Source of the DNA: Heliocidaris tuberculata
Lineage: Eukaryota > Echinodermata > Echinoidea > Camarodonta > Echinometridae
Direction of reading: 5' to 3'
Assembly (NCBI GenBank): GCA_025618425.1
Contig: CM046837.1
Span: 23,425,488-23,489,487, forward strand
DNA: 64,000 nt
The notes beneath the pieces are model-generated. The model made no database searches, was not told the origin of the DNA, and saw only the letters and a list, made by a program, of their open reading frames with translations. A program made the translations under genes and the position numbers. Positions 1-11,790 of this stretch are shown here, piece by piece; position 1 is the stretch's first letter; each line of letters begins with the position of its first letter.

Positions 1-725
1 TATACTTGTCGTCAATGCCCTTTTCTCAACTGATGATATTCAATGTTTCTGCCTTAACGATCATGAGAAATGAAATAGATTTATAATTATAATTTATAGA
101 CACCATAAATTTCCTTTTTGCAATAAACAGGCAATGTTCTCTATGTCATCTGTAGTATCTAACAAATGAAATAGATTTATCATTATAGCAATCATTATAG
201 ATATCAATTCAAAGTATAATTTACAGAAACCCTGAACGCCTTTTTAGCGGTATATAAATGATGTTCACAGTGTCTGCAGTAACTTCCACAAGACAAATGA
301 AATAAATCAATAATCATAATTTCCAGACACTATAAAAAGCCCTTTTGGCAATTGACAAATAACGTTCAATGTGTTTGCAGTAACTATTACAAGATAAACA
401 AAATAGATGTATAATTATAATTTACAGACAATATAATGCCCTTTTAACATAGAACAGATATTTATAGCATCATCTGTGTACCTACCACAGGAGAATAAAT
501 AGATGTATAAATATTTTTATGTTATTCATAACTTGTGAAATTTGAAGAGACACTATAAACAACCTTTTAGCAATCAACAGGCATTGTTCACAGCACAAGA
601 TTTCCAGACTCTATAAACAATCTTTTAATACTGAACCAACAGACGATGTTTAACGAGTCATCTCTGGTACCTACCACAAGAGAAATGAAATAGATTTATA
701 ATTATAATTTGCAGACACCATAAAA
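1..725. repeat. Diverged tandem array, about 100-124 bp unit
   Basis: At least seven diverged units share a core read as CAGACACTATAAA followed by a CCTTTTAGCAAT-like stretch, then AAATGAAATAGATTTATAAT. The core starts near 99, 223, 324, 425, 547, 605 and 712, giving spacings of 124, 101, 101, 122, 58 and 107. The 58-base step implies an internal deletion. The array runs off the left edge. No coding potential is visible. Confidence 0.8.
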
Positions 726-863
726 TAGTACATTGTCTAGACAGAGTCCCTGGTTGTGCTTTCTGATGAATATGAGACAGAAAAAACAAAATGCTAAGCA
801 CCATATTGAAAATCAGTAGTTTCATATCCCTTCAACAGATAGTTTCTGTAGTTTCTATACTAA

Positions 864-1245
864 GGGGGCATTTATACTTTCTTTGCGAAGGCAGGATTAG
901 CGTTTTGAAACGCTCATCTTAAACGCATTTTCACAGGGTACTGTTTATACTTCTTTTCTCCAGGCACATCTAGGCTCTGCAGCTGGTTTTGCAAACCTCA
1001 CTGTGCATGCTACTAGTTTATATGATGTCATATAAACGCATTTACAAATGATTGTGCGTTTACGCTTCCCCAGAAACCGTATTTTTTTGGAGAAATGCTG
1101 ATTCAAAACTCACCTTTTTGTGAGTTTTACTTCGGCCTTTTAAATCAGTGATTATAAGAAAATGACTGTGGACGCAATCGTGTTTTGAACTAAACCGGAA
1201 CAAAAGGCTAATTCTGGCCTGTAAATTGGGAGTATAAACGCACCC
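864..1245. mobile_element. Inverted-repeat DNA element with TAA duplication (PIF/Harbinger-like MITE)
   Basis: The left end reads GGGGGCATTTATACT and the right end reads AGTATAAACGCACCC, which are imperfect inverted repeats. TAA flanks both sides (861-863 and 1246-1248), matching the 3-bp TWA duplication known for PIF/Harbinger transposons. The interior repeats the motif AAACGC in both orientations and has no open frame, so it would be non-autonomous. A 5' fragment of the same family lies at 32449-32584. Confidence 0.65.
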
Positions 1246-2042
1246 TAAGCTTTGTTGTGTCCTGTGCTTTAATTAGGGGATTTTAACCCTTTAGCACCCA
1301 ATTCATCAGAAATCACCCTTCCTATAATAAACTATTGTGTGCCATGATGTTCATGAACAGTAATAATGAATGAACTTTCAAAGAGTCAAATTTATGTTTT
1401 CAGTTCTTTGTTAGATGTTTCATGGAAACAACTTTCACAATGTGTGGTCTTCTTTCTCTTTCAAAAAGAAATAGCTATTTTTAGTCTAAATTTATGGTAT
1501 TACAACTACACTTTAAGGTGAGATTTGCGGCCCATGGCAGAGAAGAGATTAAAGCACCTATATACATTTTTCACTTTCGATGGCAGCAGAAGTACAGGTC
1601 TTTGCATGATAAATTATAGCTGACTTGAAAGTAGTTTGATAGCAACAATGTGAAGCCTTACGTGTTAAACATGGGTAGGCTCTTGCCCCCCCCCCCCCTC
1701 CCCTCCTCTTCAAAACCCTGTCAAACCCCACCCCTCCCCCTTGGGCCCTTTCCTTGATTACGGCCATCTCTGCCTTTCATCTCTGTTGATAATTGATGCA
1801 GCTCAACTATTGACACTTTCATTAGATTTAGATGGACAAGAGAGGGCGATGTTACATTTCTCCATGATTCATGACATGAATGATGATTGGCTCATGATAA
1901 ATGAGCAGGCTTAAAAACTTTCTCATGAACAATTATCCATGCTAAATTATTGTCATCTTCATATGTACAATGATATTCTGTATTTATAAGTGTATCTTGT
2001 TGACTACCAGAATGTGATAGAAGAAAAGTATTTTATTAAAAG
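1246..2042. other. No gene seen; C-rich run inside
   Basis: This is AT-rich single-copy-looking sequence. The only marked structure is a C-rich tract at about 1686-1740. No splice-site pair around an open frame is recognisable. Confidence 0.5.
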
Positions 2043-2126
2043 ATTTTCTTGTTTTTCTTTCTCTCTTTATTTCTGTTCCATGTTACTGTTCTGGCTTCTG
2101 ATGTCCTCGTTTTCTTGCAGGTAAGA
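2043..2126 (+). other. Candidate recursive splice site (ratchet point) A
   Basis: A 3' splice site TTCTTGCAG ends at 2120 and is followed immediately by a 5' splice site GTAAGA (2121-2126). No AG occurs between the AG at 2041-2042 and the AG at 2119-2120, and the tract is rich in T and C. A branch-point-like CTGAT lies at 2098-2102, about 19 bases before the junction. A zero-length exon of this form is the known signature of recursive splicing in long introns. Use of the site is inferred. Confidence 0.6.
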
Positions 2127-2377
2127 AATATTGAATATGATTGTTATGATGTGGGGGGAAAAAAACTAGGTGCTTTGAATGAAAAAAATATGATATTTTG
2201 TTCCTTTGTTATCTTAAGTTGAAGGTTAATCTCCTCTAAGAGGCAATATTGAATAATCATAAAATGCATCAGTGTATCACCTTTGATTTCATTTTGATTA
2301 GAATAAGTACGTTGGGTCTGATATATGTTGCTGCTATCACAATTAACGTATTTCTCACACTATCATTTGCATTATCA

Positions 2378-2661
2378 TTAACCACCACCACCACCACCAT
2401 TATCATCACCACCACCACCATCATCATCATTATCATCATCATCATCATCATTGTCATCATCACCATCATCATCATCATCATCTTCACCATCATAATCATC
2501 ATCATCATCTTCACTATCATCATCTTCATCATAATCATCACCATCATCACCATCATCATCATCACCACTATCATCTTCACCATCATCATCACCACCACCA
2601 CCACCACCATCATCATCATCACCACCACCACCATCATCATCACCACCATCATCTTCATTAC

Positions 2662-2701
<40 letters not shown>

Positions 2702-2800
2702 TCATCACCATCATCATCATCACCATCATCTTCATCATCACCACCATCATCTTCATCACCATCATCATCATCAACATCATTATCATCATTATCTTTACCC
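2378..2800. repeat. CAT/CAC trinucleotide microsatellite
   Basis: About 420 bases consist almost entirely of CAT, CAC and CTT triplets. Because the period is three, open frames of about 190 codons appear on both strands (low-complexity I/T-rich and M/V/D-rich). These are artefacts of the repeat and not proteins. Confidence 0.95.
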
Positions 2801-3479
2801 TTATTCTCTTTGGTATAATCAAACGTAACCACCACCTCCTCTACCACTTTCTTGGTAAAGGGGCAAATTTTGTTTCAGCATCCACCACCATTCATTATCC
2901 AAAACCAGCAACTCTCCATATTTCGTCCTCAGCAGACCTTCAAATAACCTTAACTGAAACAAAAATAGAAGGAGTGAAGGACAACTCTCTATAAGATTAT
3001 AGTTGCTGAATAAATGTTATTACATTTACCTTGATTGTGTTATGGAGCTACGACAACGTCCAATGCAGATAGAGTCTGAAGGACGACCTTCTGTCTAAAT
3101 ATACATTTTTAAGGGTTGTTTTGTTATTTACGGATTCCCATAAGAGAAGAAGATACAATAACAAAGAAACAGCTGCGATGCTTGTTTTCACATTATTTTA
3201 TTACTCCCTGAAGGGGGATGTTTCCCCAATTCATGCTCATTGCCAAGGTCAAACATCGCCCATTATTATGTAACCTCTTCACCCCTCTAGTCCCAGAGAA
3301 GATCATGGCCTTGTGTATCATGTACTGAGTGCCAGAAGGACATTATTGCAATTCTGTGGATACAGTGATACTGACATCATGGTGTGGGTGTTGCTCTGCT
3401 CTTTTGAATGGTTCTAACAATGTTTCTTCTAACTTTTATCATTAATTAATGAAATATACTCTCTAGAAAATTGAGACTT
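2801..3479. other. No gene seen; remnant foldback arm
   Basis: Only one recognisable piece is present: GTGCCAGAAGGACATTA at about 3330-3346, a single arm of the dispersed foldback family. The remainder is AT-rich unique sequence. Confidence 0.4.
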
Positions 3480-3680
3480 AAAATCTTTCACAGTGAAACT
3501 TGCATATAAAAAGCCCGCTCTTGAGAAACAAAAAATGTGGTCTTTATGTACAGGTTACTTTGGTTTCAGGTTTCAGTGAGGAAAAAAAAATCCTAGGGGA
3601 ATCAAACTTTACGGTCTTTATAGAAAGCTCGTCTTTCTATACAGGTGGTCACTAAAGCAAGTTTCACTGTATTAATCATT
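3480..3680. repeat. Diverged copies of a GGTCTTTATACAGG repeat
   Basis: TGGTCTTTATGTACAGGT and CGGTCTTTATAG occur about 85 bases apart, followed by TTTCACTGTATTAATC. These words match the units of the minisatellite at 61341-62165, so this looks like a decayed local copy of the same tandem family. Confidence 0.45.
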
Positions 3681-5103
3681 AATCATTTTTTAACCACAAG
3701 GGTTTTTTTTTAAATCAAGTCATTTTTGGACCAAAAAAAAAGGCAGTGCTTTTTCTCTGAACTCTGTTCAAATACTCTATACATGTAGGTGCAATGTGAT
3801 TTTAGTCGGATGTATCTCGAAAAAAATCTTTACGCCCTTCCGGTTCTCAGAAGACCTGTTTCTATGTTTTACAGTTTTGTTATTGGTTATGTAGGGGGGA
3901 GTGTACAGCAGCTGGTGTTTACATTCTGTAATGATAAGAAAATACAGTAATAATGACAACTCTAAGGGTTGACACAGGTGTAGAGGTTTCATGTTTAATT
4001 ACCATGTTTGTTTTCTGATGTGGATTTGTTTTTTACTTGTTTCATAATTTTGTAGTTGGTCTTTTTAACCCTTTTATTGCCATAAGTGGCAGATTGTGCA
4101 CAAATTTGAACCCGTCATATTTTCCATAGACACTAACCCATGTTATCTTGGGCTAGGTACACAGTATTCGTTTGGTTACTTCAGTTTTCAGTGTGAATAG
4201 GTGATGGTGATTTGCCCCCAAAATTTACAAAAAACAAAGTATATGACAAAATTTTGTTGTTGGTTTAAAAAAAAAAAAACAACCAAGAAACTAAAAGTTC
4301 GAAAGTATTCGCAAAACCCTTTTGAGAAAGTTCCTGTGCCCCAGCTGAAACAGCTCTTACCTTGTGAGTATAATTAACCTGATGACTTACTGAGATCCCT
4401 TATTCTTATAGGCTCAATACATAGGTTCCCAGAGGCAATGGGTTAATTTAACCTTTTACATTCATCTGATTATAATCTTAACAGTGCGCGTCATTAACCC
4501 TATAAGCTTCCTGCCTGGTAGAAAATTCAGGGTACAAATACGATGTAGAGAAGTTGCTGGTAGTCCAAATACTTGAAATATATATATATAGGACAAACCT
4601 TTCCTCCTGCCTTCAAAGTTGTCAAGTAGGCTCTAGGGAGAAGATTATCAAAATAGCTCGAATTCAACAGTTTGATTCTAATTATAGTCCTTAATTTATG
4701 GTACCAGCCCATTTTGAGCAGTGTAGTTGGCCTGTTGAGTAATACTCCACTTTATTTTATATTGGTCTCTGGAGTTTTTTGTTTTTGAAATGCATTTTGG
4801 GGTATTAACTGCAAGTTCAAAGTCAAAATGCAGTTGTCGTCTTCTAAATATAGGCACGATTTACGGTGGCTAGGTTGGTGTTTTTCCGCCAGGCATCACT
4901 GCGATTCCACCTGTTTGCTGTAAAACATTGTCTTGGGGATGCTTTTGGTAGTCTTGATGTCAAAGCACTGGTTGTGGAGGGGTTTGCAGTTTCCGTTCTG
5001 GTTGCGTAATGATACTGCCCCCAAGTAGTTAGTCTGCAGGTGCAGACCCTGTTCAGTTGTAGTGCAGTGTCTGTGCAGTACGGTGATTCACCATTTTCCA
5101 TGG
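3681..5103. other. No gene seen
   Basis: This is mostly AT-rich sequence with homopolymer A/T runs and a short (TA)n at about 4579-4590. An 85-codon open frame on the - strand (4844-5101) has no motif I recognise and no visible splice context, so I do not call it a gene. Confidence 0.45.
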
Positions 5104-5250
5104 CAACATTTGCTCCAGGCTTTGTTTCTTCATCAAAGATAGGCCTGTATGATTAGGGTTAGGATGATGTTCAGGTTTATCTTAGCTTTAAGGTTTAGGT
5201 TAGGGTTAGGTACTATATATTGCTGGTCTTAGGGTTACAGTTTGGAATTT
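5104..5250 (+). repeat. TTAGGG-bearing dispersed element
   Basis: It begins ACATTTGCTCCAGGCTTTG and continues with degenerate TTAGGG words (GATTAGGGTTAGG, GGTTAGGGTTAGG). Related copies lie near 20427, 46124, 51425, 52137 and 53350. The shared flank shows these are copies of a dispersed element rather than independent telomere-like tracts. Confidence 0.6.
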
Positions 5251-6040
5251 GGATGGTGTAGGAAAATGATCACCGAGCAGTTGTTGCTGAAAAATGTAAC
5301 TTAAACCATCTGAATTTTTGATTCTCTGGAGTATAGTTACATAACAGGCCGTTTTCTATAGCTTGAAATGATACAACCATTGCCCAACTAATATCAGCAT
5401 GGCGCAGGTCACTGCTGGTTTTAAATGGTAAATATTAAATACAAAGTCAATTTTACTATACATTTTTAGAAAAATATAGAAATTATAAAAACAGTACACA
5501 AACAATTAAGCAAAATATATGAATAGATATTTTAGCAGATTTGGCGTAATGCTATTAAATGAACAGAAATTATTGATTTAATTAAACTCGTTTCTCAAAA
5601 CATGAATTTAACTAATAACATAAAGTGGTGGAACTTTGAGATATAAAAGATCATTTCAAGACATGTGATCATGTTGTCTGTTGAAATTTTGATAAATGAA
5701 TTAAGGCAAATCAAATACTCTTAATTGCAATGATTATGCAGCAAAGTTGAAAAGTTTGTTTACAAAATCTTGCAAGAAAAGGTCTAGAAGCGCAGACTGG
5801 GTGTCCTTAACTGACCCTGTTCTATAAGCTTACCTTGTCCTTAGATGACCCTTAGGACTAACAACCTGTCCTGAGTGAGGTCAGGGGATGGTCAGTGTGG
5901 GGCTTGACCAGTGAGTGAGTGTCTGGTTGGTCTGGCTCTCTGGCCCTTAGGGGAAATGTCCAGCTGATTGGATTTGTCCAGGCTGGACCTTGGCTTGACC
6001 ACACCTAATGAGGAGTCAAGGATATCCCTTGTAAACTCTC
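5251..6040. other. No gene seen
   Basis: This is AT-rich to about 5770. A more complex stretch at 5780-6000 is rich in TGACC/GGTCA words, with several on each strand. No frame, tRNA or element end was recognised. Confidence 0.4.
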
Positions 6041-6568
6041 TTTCTCTTCCTTTCTCACCTTCTCTCTGTCTGTCTCTCTCCTTTTTTTTCTCTTTTTCTG
6101 AACCTTTCCCTGGCTTTCTGTCCCTCCCTCACCTCTCTACCTCTCTGTCTCTGTCTTTTCTGTCTGTTTCTGTCTGTCTATCTGTCTCTCTCTTTCTCTG
6201 TGCTTCTCTGCTCTCCTCTCTTCTGTCTGATCCCCTCCTCCCCTTACTTTATCTCTATCTCTTTCCTTCTTAAATATTCTTTGAGTTTTCGTTCAAAATA
6301 ACACTCAAACATGCGTTTCACTATACAACATTTTGTCATATGCTGTTTCTCTATACGATATTCAGGCTATGAAAATTTAATTACTTATTGTATAGCATTT
6401 TATGAATTTTGGTAGCCTGGTCTGAACTGGGGTCTATCACTATCTTTTCATTATAGTTGAATGTCTCTGAATAAAGTAGGCAAAATAATTTGCTGTGTAT
6501 AACCCCTCCCCAATCCCTCCCCCTCATTTCCCATTTCTCGCCCCTTCTCTCCCTCTTTCTCTCCCTCT

Positions 6569-6606
<38 letters not shown>
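6041..6606. repeat. Pyrimidine-rich (CT)n tracts
   Basis: Two imperfect CT/TCTG-rich tracts lie at about 6041-6272 and 6538-6606, separated by unique AT-rich sequence. Low-complexity leucine/serine frames across them are artefacts. Confidence 0.85.
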
Positions 6607-6610
<4 letters not shown>

Positions 6611-6955
6611 AATGGGGATATCCCCCTCCTGGGTAAGGTCGCTTACAAAACCAAACACTGTGTTTGTGCTTGTGTGTGGGCCTGCATGTTTTTTTGTGGC
6701 TCTCTTTAATAAAACAAGGGTAATTTAAATCTCATTTAACCTAGATATTTCAGCCTTCCCCTGGAAAGGTCACATACCATTCCCCTAGGGGTTATGATTT
6801 CTCTCTCATCCTGCCTTGCAACTGGAGCAAGGTCTCGGACGCGACCCTTGACCTGTCCTGACCTCGGAATCAGTGGGGTCACCGACCTGATGGTTAGCAA
6901 TTTGTTTGTCTCACATGATTTGAATCAAGGCTCTTTCTTGTTCTGTTGAAATTAA

Positions 6956-7639
6956 AATGAATGGTGAACTTTCTGAATAGACACACCCATGAAATGTTGA
7001 TTTGAAATAAAATATTGGCAGTAAAGTTTTTGGTGTTTTTACCAGTAAGTATTAAAGTGATTGATTAACTTTGTGAAAAATTGTAAAATCAGCTCAAATG
7101 CCAGTGAATTGTGTTCAGTCCTCTAACTACATATATAATTAAGGATATGTGAAAGTATGAGAGAAAATGGAACCCGTTTACTATCCTAAAAAAGAGAAAA
7201 TCGCGATCAATCGCTAGCGCAAGTCGCTCGGCTTCTTCGCTGTGCTGCAGTCACAAAAACCAAGCACCAGCGCTTGGCGATTTCAGAGCGGGTTTCCAGC
7301 CCATACAGTATTCTGTGATAGAGCGAGGTATGCCAACCGTAAGAGTTCTTTAGGGTTCAGTGGTACTCTATCCCAACATCAATGTTCAATCGTAAATATC
7401 TTGATAAATAAACGACCGATTAGCTTATAAAACTCAGGCGATTCCTGTCTGAGCTAAAGGTTTGCAATTATGATTACAGCATTAGCTTGAACAGTGATTT
7501 TTTTTTTCAATCCTGGGCAAAGTTAATCAATGCCTTTAAATGAATGGTGAACTGTATGAATAGACAGACCCATGAAACATTGATTTGAAATAAAATATTG
7601 GCAGTAAAGTTTTTGGTGTTTTTACCAGTAAGTATTAAA
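6956..7639. mobile_element. Inverted-repeat insertion between two 100-bp direct repeats
   Basis: Direct repeats of about 100 bp (6956-7056 and 7538-7639) begin AAATGAATGGTGAACT and end CCAGTAAGTATTAAA. Between them lies a segment whose ends are inverted: TGATTGATTAACTTTG at 7058-7073 and CAAAGTTAATCAATG at 7518-7532. Bases 7051-7216 are nearly identical to 41433-41598, so the family is mobile or recently duplicated. The 100-bp repeats are too long for a normal target duplication. Confidence 0.6.
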
Positions 7640-8020
7640 ATCATACCAATGCGCCTATATTCTTATCTATTTTACCTCAATGTCGGTATATGTAGATCTT
7701 TCAAATATTGAAAACATTCATGAAAAATATGGAACTATAATACAGGCCTTCTGCGCTTCAGTGTTTTTATGTACATGTAGCAAAAGCCAAGTCATTGACT
7801 GTTCAAAACAGCCCTACTTTTTCTCCTTTGCTTTTTACTTTGCTTTTGTTTATTCAATTTATTTAGCAAATTTTTTTTTTTTTTTAATGATATGTTTTCT
7901 TATTCTTTAAGATGTTTATTTTCTGTCATTACTTCAAACTTCAAATGGAGAGGATGTTGGTTGCTGTGGTTAAGAACTTGACTTCCACTCCAGCTAAAGC
8001 TAAACTTTTCCAATTGCCAT
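7640..8020. other. No gene seen
   Basis: This is AT-rich sequence with a poly-T run at about 7869-7886. The 76-codon open frame here is low-complexity and unremarkable. Confidence 0.4.
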
Positions 8021-8405
8021 CTTTCTCTCTCTCTCTCTCTCTCTACGTTTTTTAGTTGTCTGTTTCTATCTCTCTCTCTCTCTCTCCCTCTCTCTTTGTC
8101 TCTCACTCTTTCACTCTCTTCCATCTCTCAAAAGCTCTCTTTGCTCTTTCTGTTTCTTTCTCTCATTCTTTCACTTTCTCATTCTTTCACTCTCTCATTC
8201 TTTCACTCTCTTCTCTCTCTCTCTCTCTCTCTTTGCTCTGTCTTTGTCTCTCTCTCTCTCTCTCCAGCTTTCTGTTTTTCTAATAATTATGTACTGTCAC
8301 TCTCTCTCTCTCTTTCACTCTATCTTTGGTGTATTTGTTTATCTCTCCAAGTCTCCTCTCCTCTCTTCTCCTCTACTCTCCCTTTCCCTCTTCTCTCCTT
8401 GAGTT
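8021..8405. repeat. Pyrimidine-rich (CT)n tract
   Basis: About 380 bases are dominated by CTCT with TTTCACTCT-like variants. The overlapping low-complexity frames on both strands are artefacts. Confidence 0.9.
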
Positions 8406-9181
8406 TGTGGCTCCCATCCCTCGGTCATTGGCATCTCAAGTTCAATGGCAAACAAATTTGTTTTACCCATGATCTCCAGAAGCAGGTCAAACGGAGAGGG
8501 GTTTTAGTGGTCAAGGGGGATTTAGACCTGTGGTCAGAGGGGGGTGAACAGGGAGATTGACCGATTTGGATTTCTTCCCCTACTCAGTCGGTCAAGTTTC
8601 GGACATTGACATTATGGAATGTGTCTTGGGGCCAAGAACAGCGACTCGTAGTGACGGAAAATTGTTTTGATATTTTGAAAAGTTAATGAAACTGAGATTA
8701 TTTTATATCATAAATCATTTAATGATCAGAAATCATAATGCCCACTAACCTTAATATATGTATATATATATATATATATAGTGGCACTTAATAATACACC
8801 CAGAATCCAAAAGGCATAATGGTCAAGAAACATTAATTTTTGATATTTTTTTTTTGCATAGAGGCATAACCATAGTATTAAGATGAAGAGCAACTATATA
8901 GGTCTACCCATACTACCTTGTTGAGGCTAAATTTTAATCCAAATGTTTATTCAGATATATTGGATTATGCACCAAAATCAACAGTAGCTATACTATTTCA
9001 GTTCCGGGAGCAGTGTTTTTTTCATGCCATTTCGCTTTGCTTGGCTACCATATGTTGTTTCATACAACAGAATCACAAATACCCTTTCTTCAAAAATTAA
9101 CATGTTGTAGATATCCTAGTGCATTGCCTTTAGAAACATGAGTACATTATCTTTTCATCTCCTGAGAGCGAGCATTGCATT
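8406..9181. other. No gene seen
   Basis: This is unique-looking sequence with a (TA)n microsatellite at about 8757-8780. No coding or RNA feature was recognised. Confidence 0.4.
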
Positions 9182-9830
9182 AAAGGGGAAGTCCACTCTG
9201 GTATTTAGTTGATTCGAATAAAAGCAGAAAAATGAGAGAAACAGTTTAGTGAAATTTGAGCAAATCAGACAAGAAATAAGAAAGTTATGAATTTTTGAAG
9301 TTGTAATCAATCATTCAATCAATCACAAATTGGCAACTCGGTGACGTATCTTGTAAGCTCCTCTCCCATATGGGCTGTACAGAAAATTTCATTCATTTTC
9401 ATTTTCTTGGTTGATGATAGAGGAATTCATAGATTTGTTTCATACAAGTTTTGTGTAAAAACATGTGTGCAATGATTATATCTAGGTTGCTTACTATGAT
9501 TTAATATTTTCTTTTAAAAAGTGGAAATTTATGATTTCTTTAGTACAGGGAAAGTGGGTAAGGGGCTCACAAGGTACGTCACTGAGTTGCCAATTTGTGT
9601 TTGATTGATTACAACTTCAAAAATTCACAACTTTCTTATTTCTATCGGATTTTGCTCAAACTTTCATTGATCTGTTTCTTTAATTTTTCCAACTTGATAT
9701 CAGAGACTTCAAAAACTTCAAAAAAATCATAATTTTCTTATTTTCTATCGGATTTTGCTCAAACTTTCATTGATCTATTTCTTTAATTTTTCCAACTTGA
9801 TATCAGACAGGGTGGACTTCCCCCCTTTAA
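9182..9830. mobile_element. Long inverted-repeat (foldback) element, complete copy
   Basis: The left end reads AAAGGGGAAGTCCACTCTGG and the right end carries GGTGGACTTCCCCCC. Homology between the arms continues inward for roughly 170-200 bases, including GGCAACTCGGTGACGTATCT on the left and its complement on the right. The right arm contains a 103-bp tandem duplication (TTTGCTCAAACTTTC at 9651 and again at 9754). TTAA abuts both ends, which could be a target duplication. A second, 3'-truncated copy lies at 31649-32060. Confidence 0.75.
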
Positions 9831-10058
9831 TTCATATGCTTTAATGCAGATTAATGACCCTCTAACACTCGGCATACATTATAATGTCTTCATGTAAGGT
9901 ACGTTTAAGGGCAGCACAGTATAAAGCTATTGTGATTGCATTTATTTTTTTTCTTTCCAAGAAGTGCGGTATACCCAGACTCCTGCCATCTTGCCATATA
10001 CCGCACAATATGGCAGAAACTCAAGCTGAAAAAGTACAGACACATGTTTCTTATTTCA
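9831..10058. other. No gene seen
   Basis: This is a short interval before a SINE. It contains an imperfect GCGGTATA/TATACCGC inverted pair near 9965-10003. Open frames here span element boundaries and are not credible genes. Confidence 0.4.
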
Positions 10059-10235
10059 TGACTTTCATTCAGTGGAAGCGCTGTGATAATATATTGGTTA
10101 GGCTCTTGAATCCCATACAAGAGGTCATGGGTTTGATCCTCGCTCAATGCGTACATCCTTGCTTAGACAAGGTATTTTACCCACACTTGTCCCTCTCGAC
10201 CCTGGTGTATTGAATGGCTACCTGGCTATGTTGCT
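10059..10235 (+). mobile_element. tRNA-derived SINE, 5' portion
   Basis: An internal RNA polymerase III promoter can be read: an A-box-like ATTGGTTAGGCTC followed by a B-box-like GGGTTTGATCCTCGC at about 10129-10143. Downstream GGTATTTTACCCACAC and CTCGACCCTGGTGTA match the body of the better copy at 58809-59160 on the other strand. One B-box position has changed (TTTGA for TTCGA), and the 3' part seems missing. Confidence 0.75.
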
Positions 10236-10879
10236 GTACTAATAGCAGGGCTCATAATAAGGCCTGGCTTCATCAGTCCGGATTTTCAAAATAACCGGCT
10301 AATTCTGAACCAACTTTTATGGTGGAAAACTAACCTGATCAGAACTAGCTTGAGCTAATTTGTAATAAAGATGCCATTAGCGAGTTATTTCATGGGCTCA
10401 AGCTCAAGCTCGAGCTTACGAACCCAAGCAACTCATATTTTTTGCGAAATAGCATGCTATTTGGCGAATGAGCCTGCTAATTCGCAGGTGAAGACGCACT
10501 CAGGTTTTGACTCGGGTTTATTTATGCACAAAATATGTAGTTAGAATCACGGCGACCGAAGTGCGCATACTGCGTAGCTCGAGCTAGAATCGCCCCACTG
10601 AAACCGATGAAGACAGGGTTTTTTCATACTGATTTTTTTTCTCGAGCAGCGGTGTTGACCTGGCTGGAATCTCGAGTTTGAACCTAACTTTGGGTCAGTA
10701 TTGATAGTGATGTGGCTACCCAAGGTGAATAAGGTTATTATTTTTCACGATAAAGGAATTCACATTTCATCATTTCATTATAATGACTGTTTTGCAGAAA
10801 AGGAAAGCTTGAAAAAATATTCTGTCATGATCTGGACATTGGTAGCAATATAATTTTTTGTTCGGTCTGTTGTTGGTCT
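10236..10879. other. Complex sequence with a 16-bp palindrome; no gene
   Basis: This includes repeated CTCAAGCT/CTCGAGCT words near 10400-10425 and a perfect palindrome AAATAGCATGCTATTT at 10447-10462. It may be a further repeat element, but I could not find paired ends. Confidence 0.35.
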
Positions 10880-11021
10880 GGGCCCTGTTTCATAAAACTT
10901 GTTATCAGTAACAACTGCCCCATTTCTATGACAAATTTGCTCTCAGCCAATCAGATTCAAGGATTTCAGTAGCTTATAACAATTATTGTAACTTGTTATT
11001 GATAACAAGTTTTATGAAACT
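10880..11021. mobile_element. Short inverted-repeat element, GTTATC family, copy 1
   Basis: It begins GGGCCCTGTTTCATAAAACT and ends with the complement GATAACAAGTTTTATGAAAC. The centre carries AGCCAATCAGATTC and ATTTCAGTAGCTTATAAC. Related copies are at 13790, 22549 and 32585. At about 140-150 bp with no frame, it is a MITE-type element. TTGGTCTG occurs on both sides (about 10873 and 11035) and may be an 8-bp target duplication. Confidence 0.75.
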
Positions 11022-11489
11022 GGTGTTGGTAGTGTTGGTCTGACTATGTGGTTAAACCAAGGATTATTTGTTATATACATTATTATTTTCCGCCTTGTTC
11101 TGTTCTGAGTATTCAGATAGTAGCATAGGCGTCAATGTTATTTTTACATGCTTTTATGTTGTTGTTTGATTCAATAAATAAAGTATGTGACTTTAAAAAA
11201 AAAGTGTTAGTATGGTAGTTTTGAATTATAAACCACAAATTATCTATTTTTATTTAACTTTTCTTTGAAATTCATCAGGAAATATCAGAGTATTAAGAAT
11301 TAAGGAAGGTTCTATATAACAACCTTGGGGAACAAAACAAACATGTAGGTGAGAATTACATTTGCAATGCCTGGATGGGTTTGGTAATTGCTTAGGGTTC
11401 TTCTCAAAAACTAACATACTTCTTGCCTCATTAACTTGAAATCACCGCCAGGATATTTGAGATTTAAAAAAAATTGGAGCAGAGCTCTG
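11022..11489. other. No gene seen
   Basis: This is AT-rich sequence with a short A-run near 11191. Nothing else was recognised. Confidence 0.4.
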
Positions 11490-11790
11490 GATGAAGGCCA
11501 GATTTGGGAAGGTTCGGTATCTCGGGGATTGGACCCGATTTAGGTCAGCTTTTAGGCTCGGATTAGGCTAAGGTCAGCCTTGTTGATGGTCGGGCATTGA
11601 CTCCCACAATTCACCTCCATCGTCAAGGCCACGCAGCCTCCTGTGACAATGCATAGAGGGCGACGTGCATAATGTAAGAGGCCCTCATGAATAATGCATG
11701 AAGACAATGTGAATAATGCAACGTGGAGCTCCCCTTGGCAGCGTTTCTCTGAAATGTGAGCGGCGTGAATCATGCGGCGGCAGCACGGCA
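11490..11790. promoter_or_regulatory. Candidate cis-regulatory block with clustered AATAATGCA words
   Basis: This is complex CpG-containing sequence unlike its AT-rich surroundings. ACAATGCAT (11647), GCATAATG (11667), ATGAATAATGCAT (11687), GTGAATAATGCA (11709) and TGAATCATGC (11766) form a spaced cluster resembling POU/homeodomain sites. GGTCGGGCATTGACTC (11588-11603) recurs exactly at 14628-14643 in a similar block. Regulatory function is inferred from composition and motif clustering only. Confidence 0.35.

Noticed and set aside
2249..2847. Frames of about 190 codons on both strands
   Set aside because: These are CAT/CAC triplet repeats translated as isoleucine/threonine or methionine/valine/aspartate runs.
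4844..5101. 85-codon - strand frame as a gene
   Set aside because: It has no motif or splice context and ends at the start of a dispersed repeat. Frames of this size are expected by chance here.
10447..10462. 16-bp palindrome AAATAGCATGCTATTT as a regulatory site
   Set aside because: One 16-bp palindrome in 64 kb can occur by chance and no further evidence supports function.
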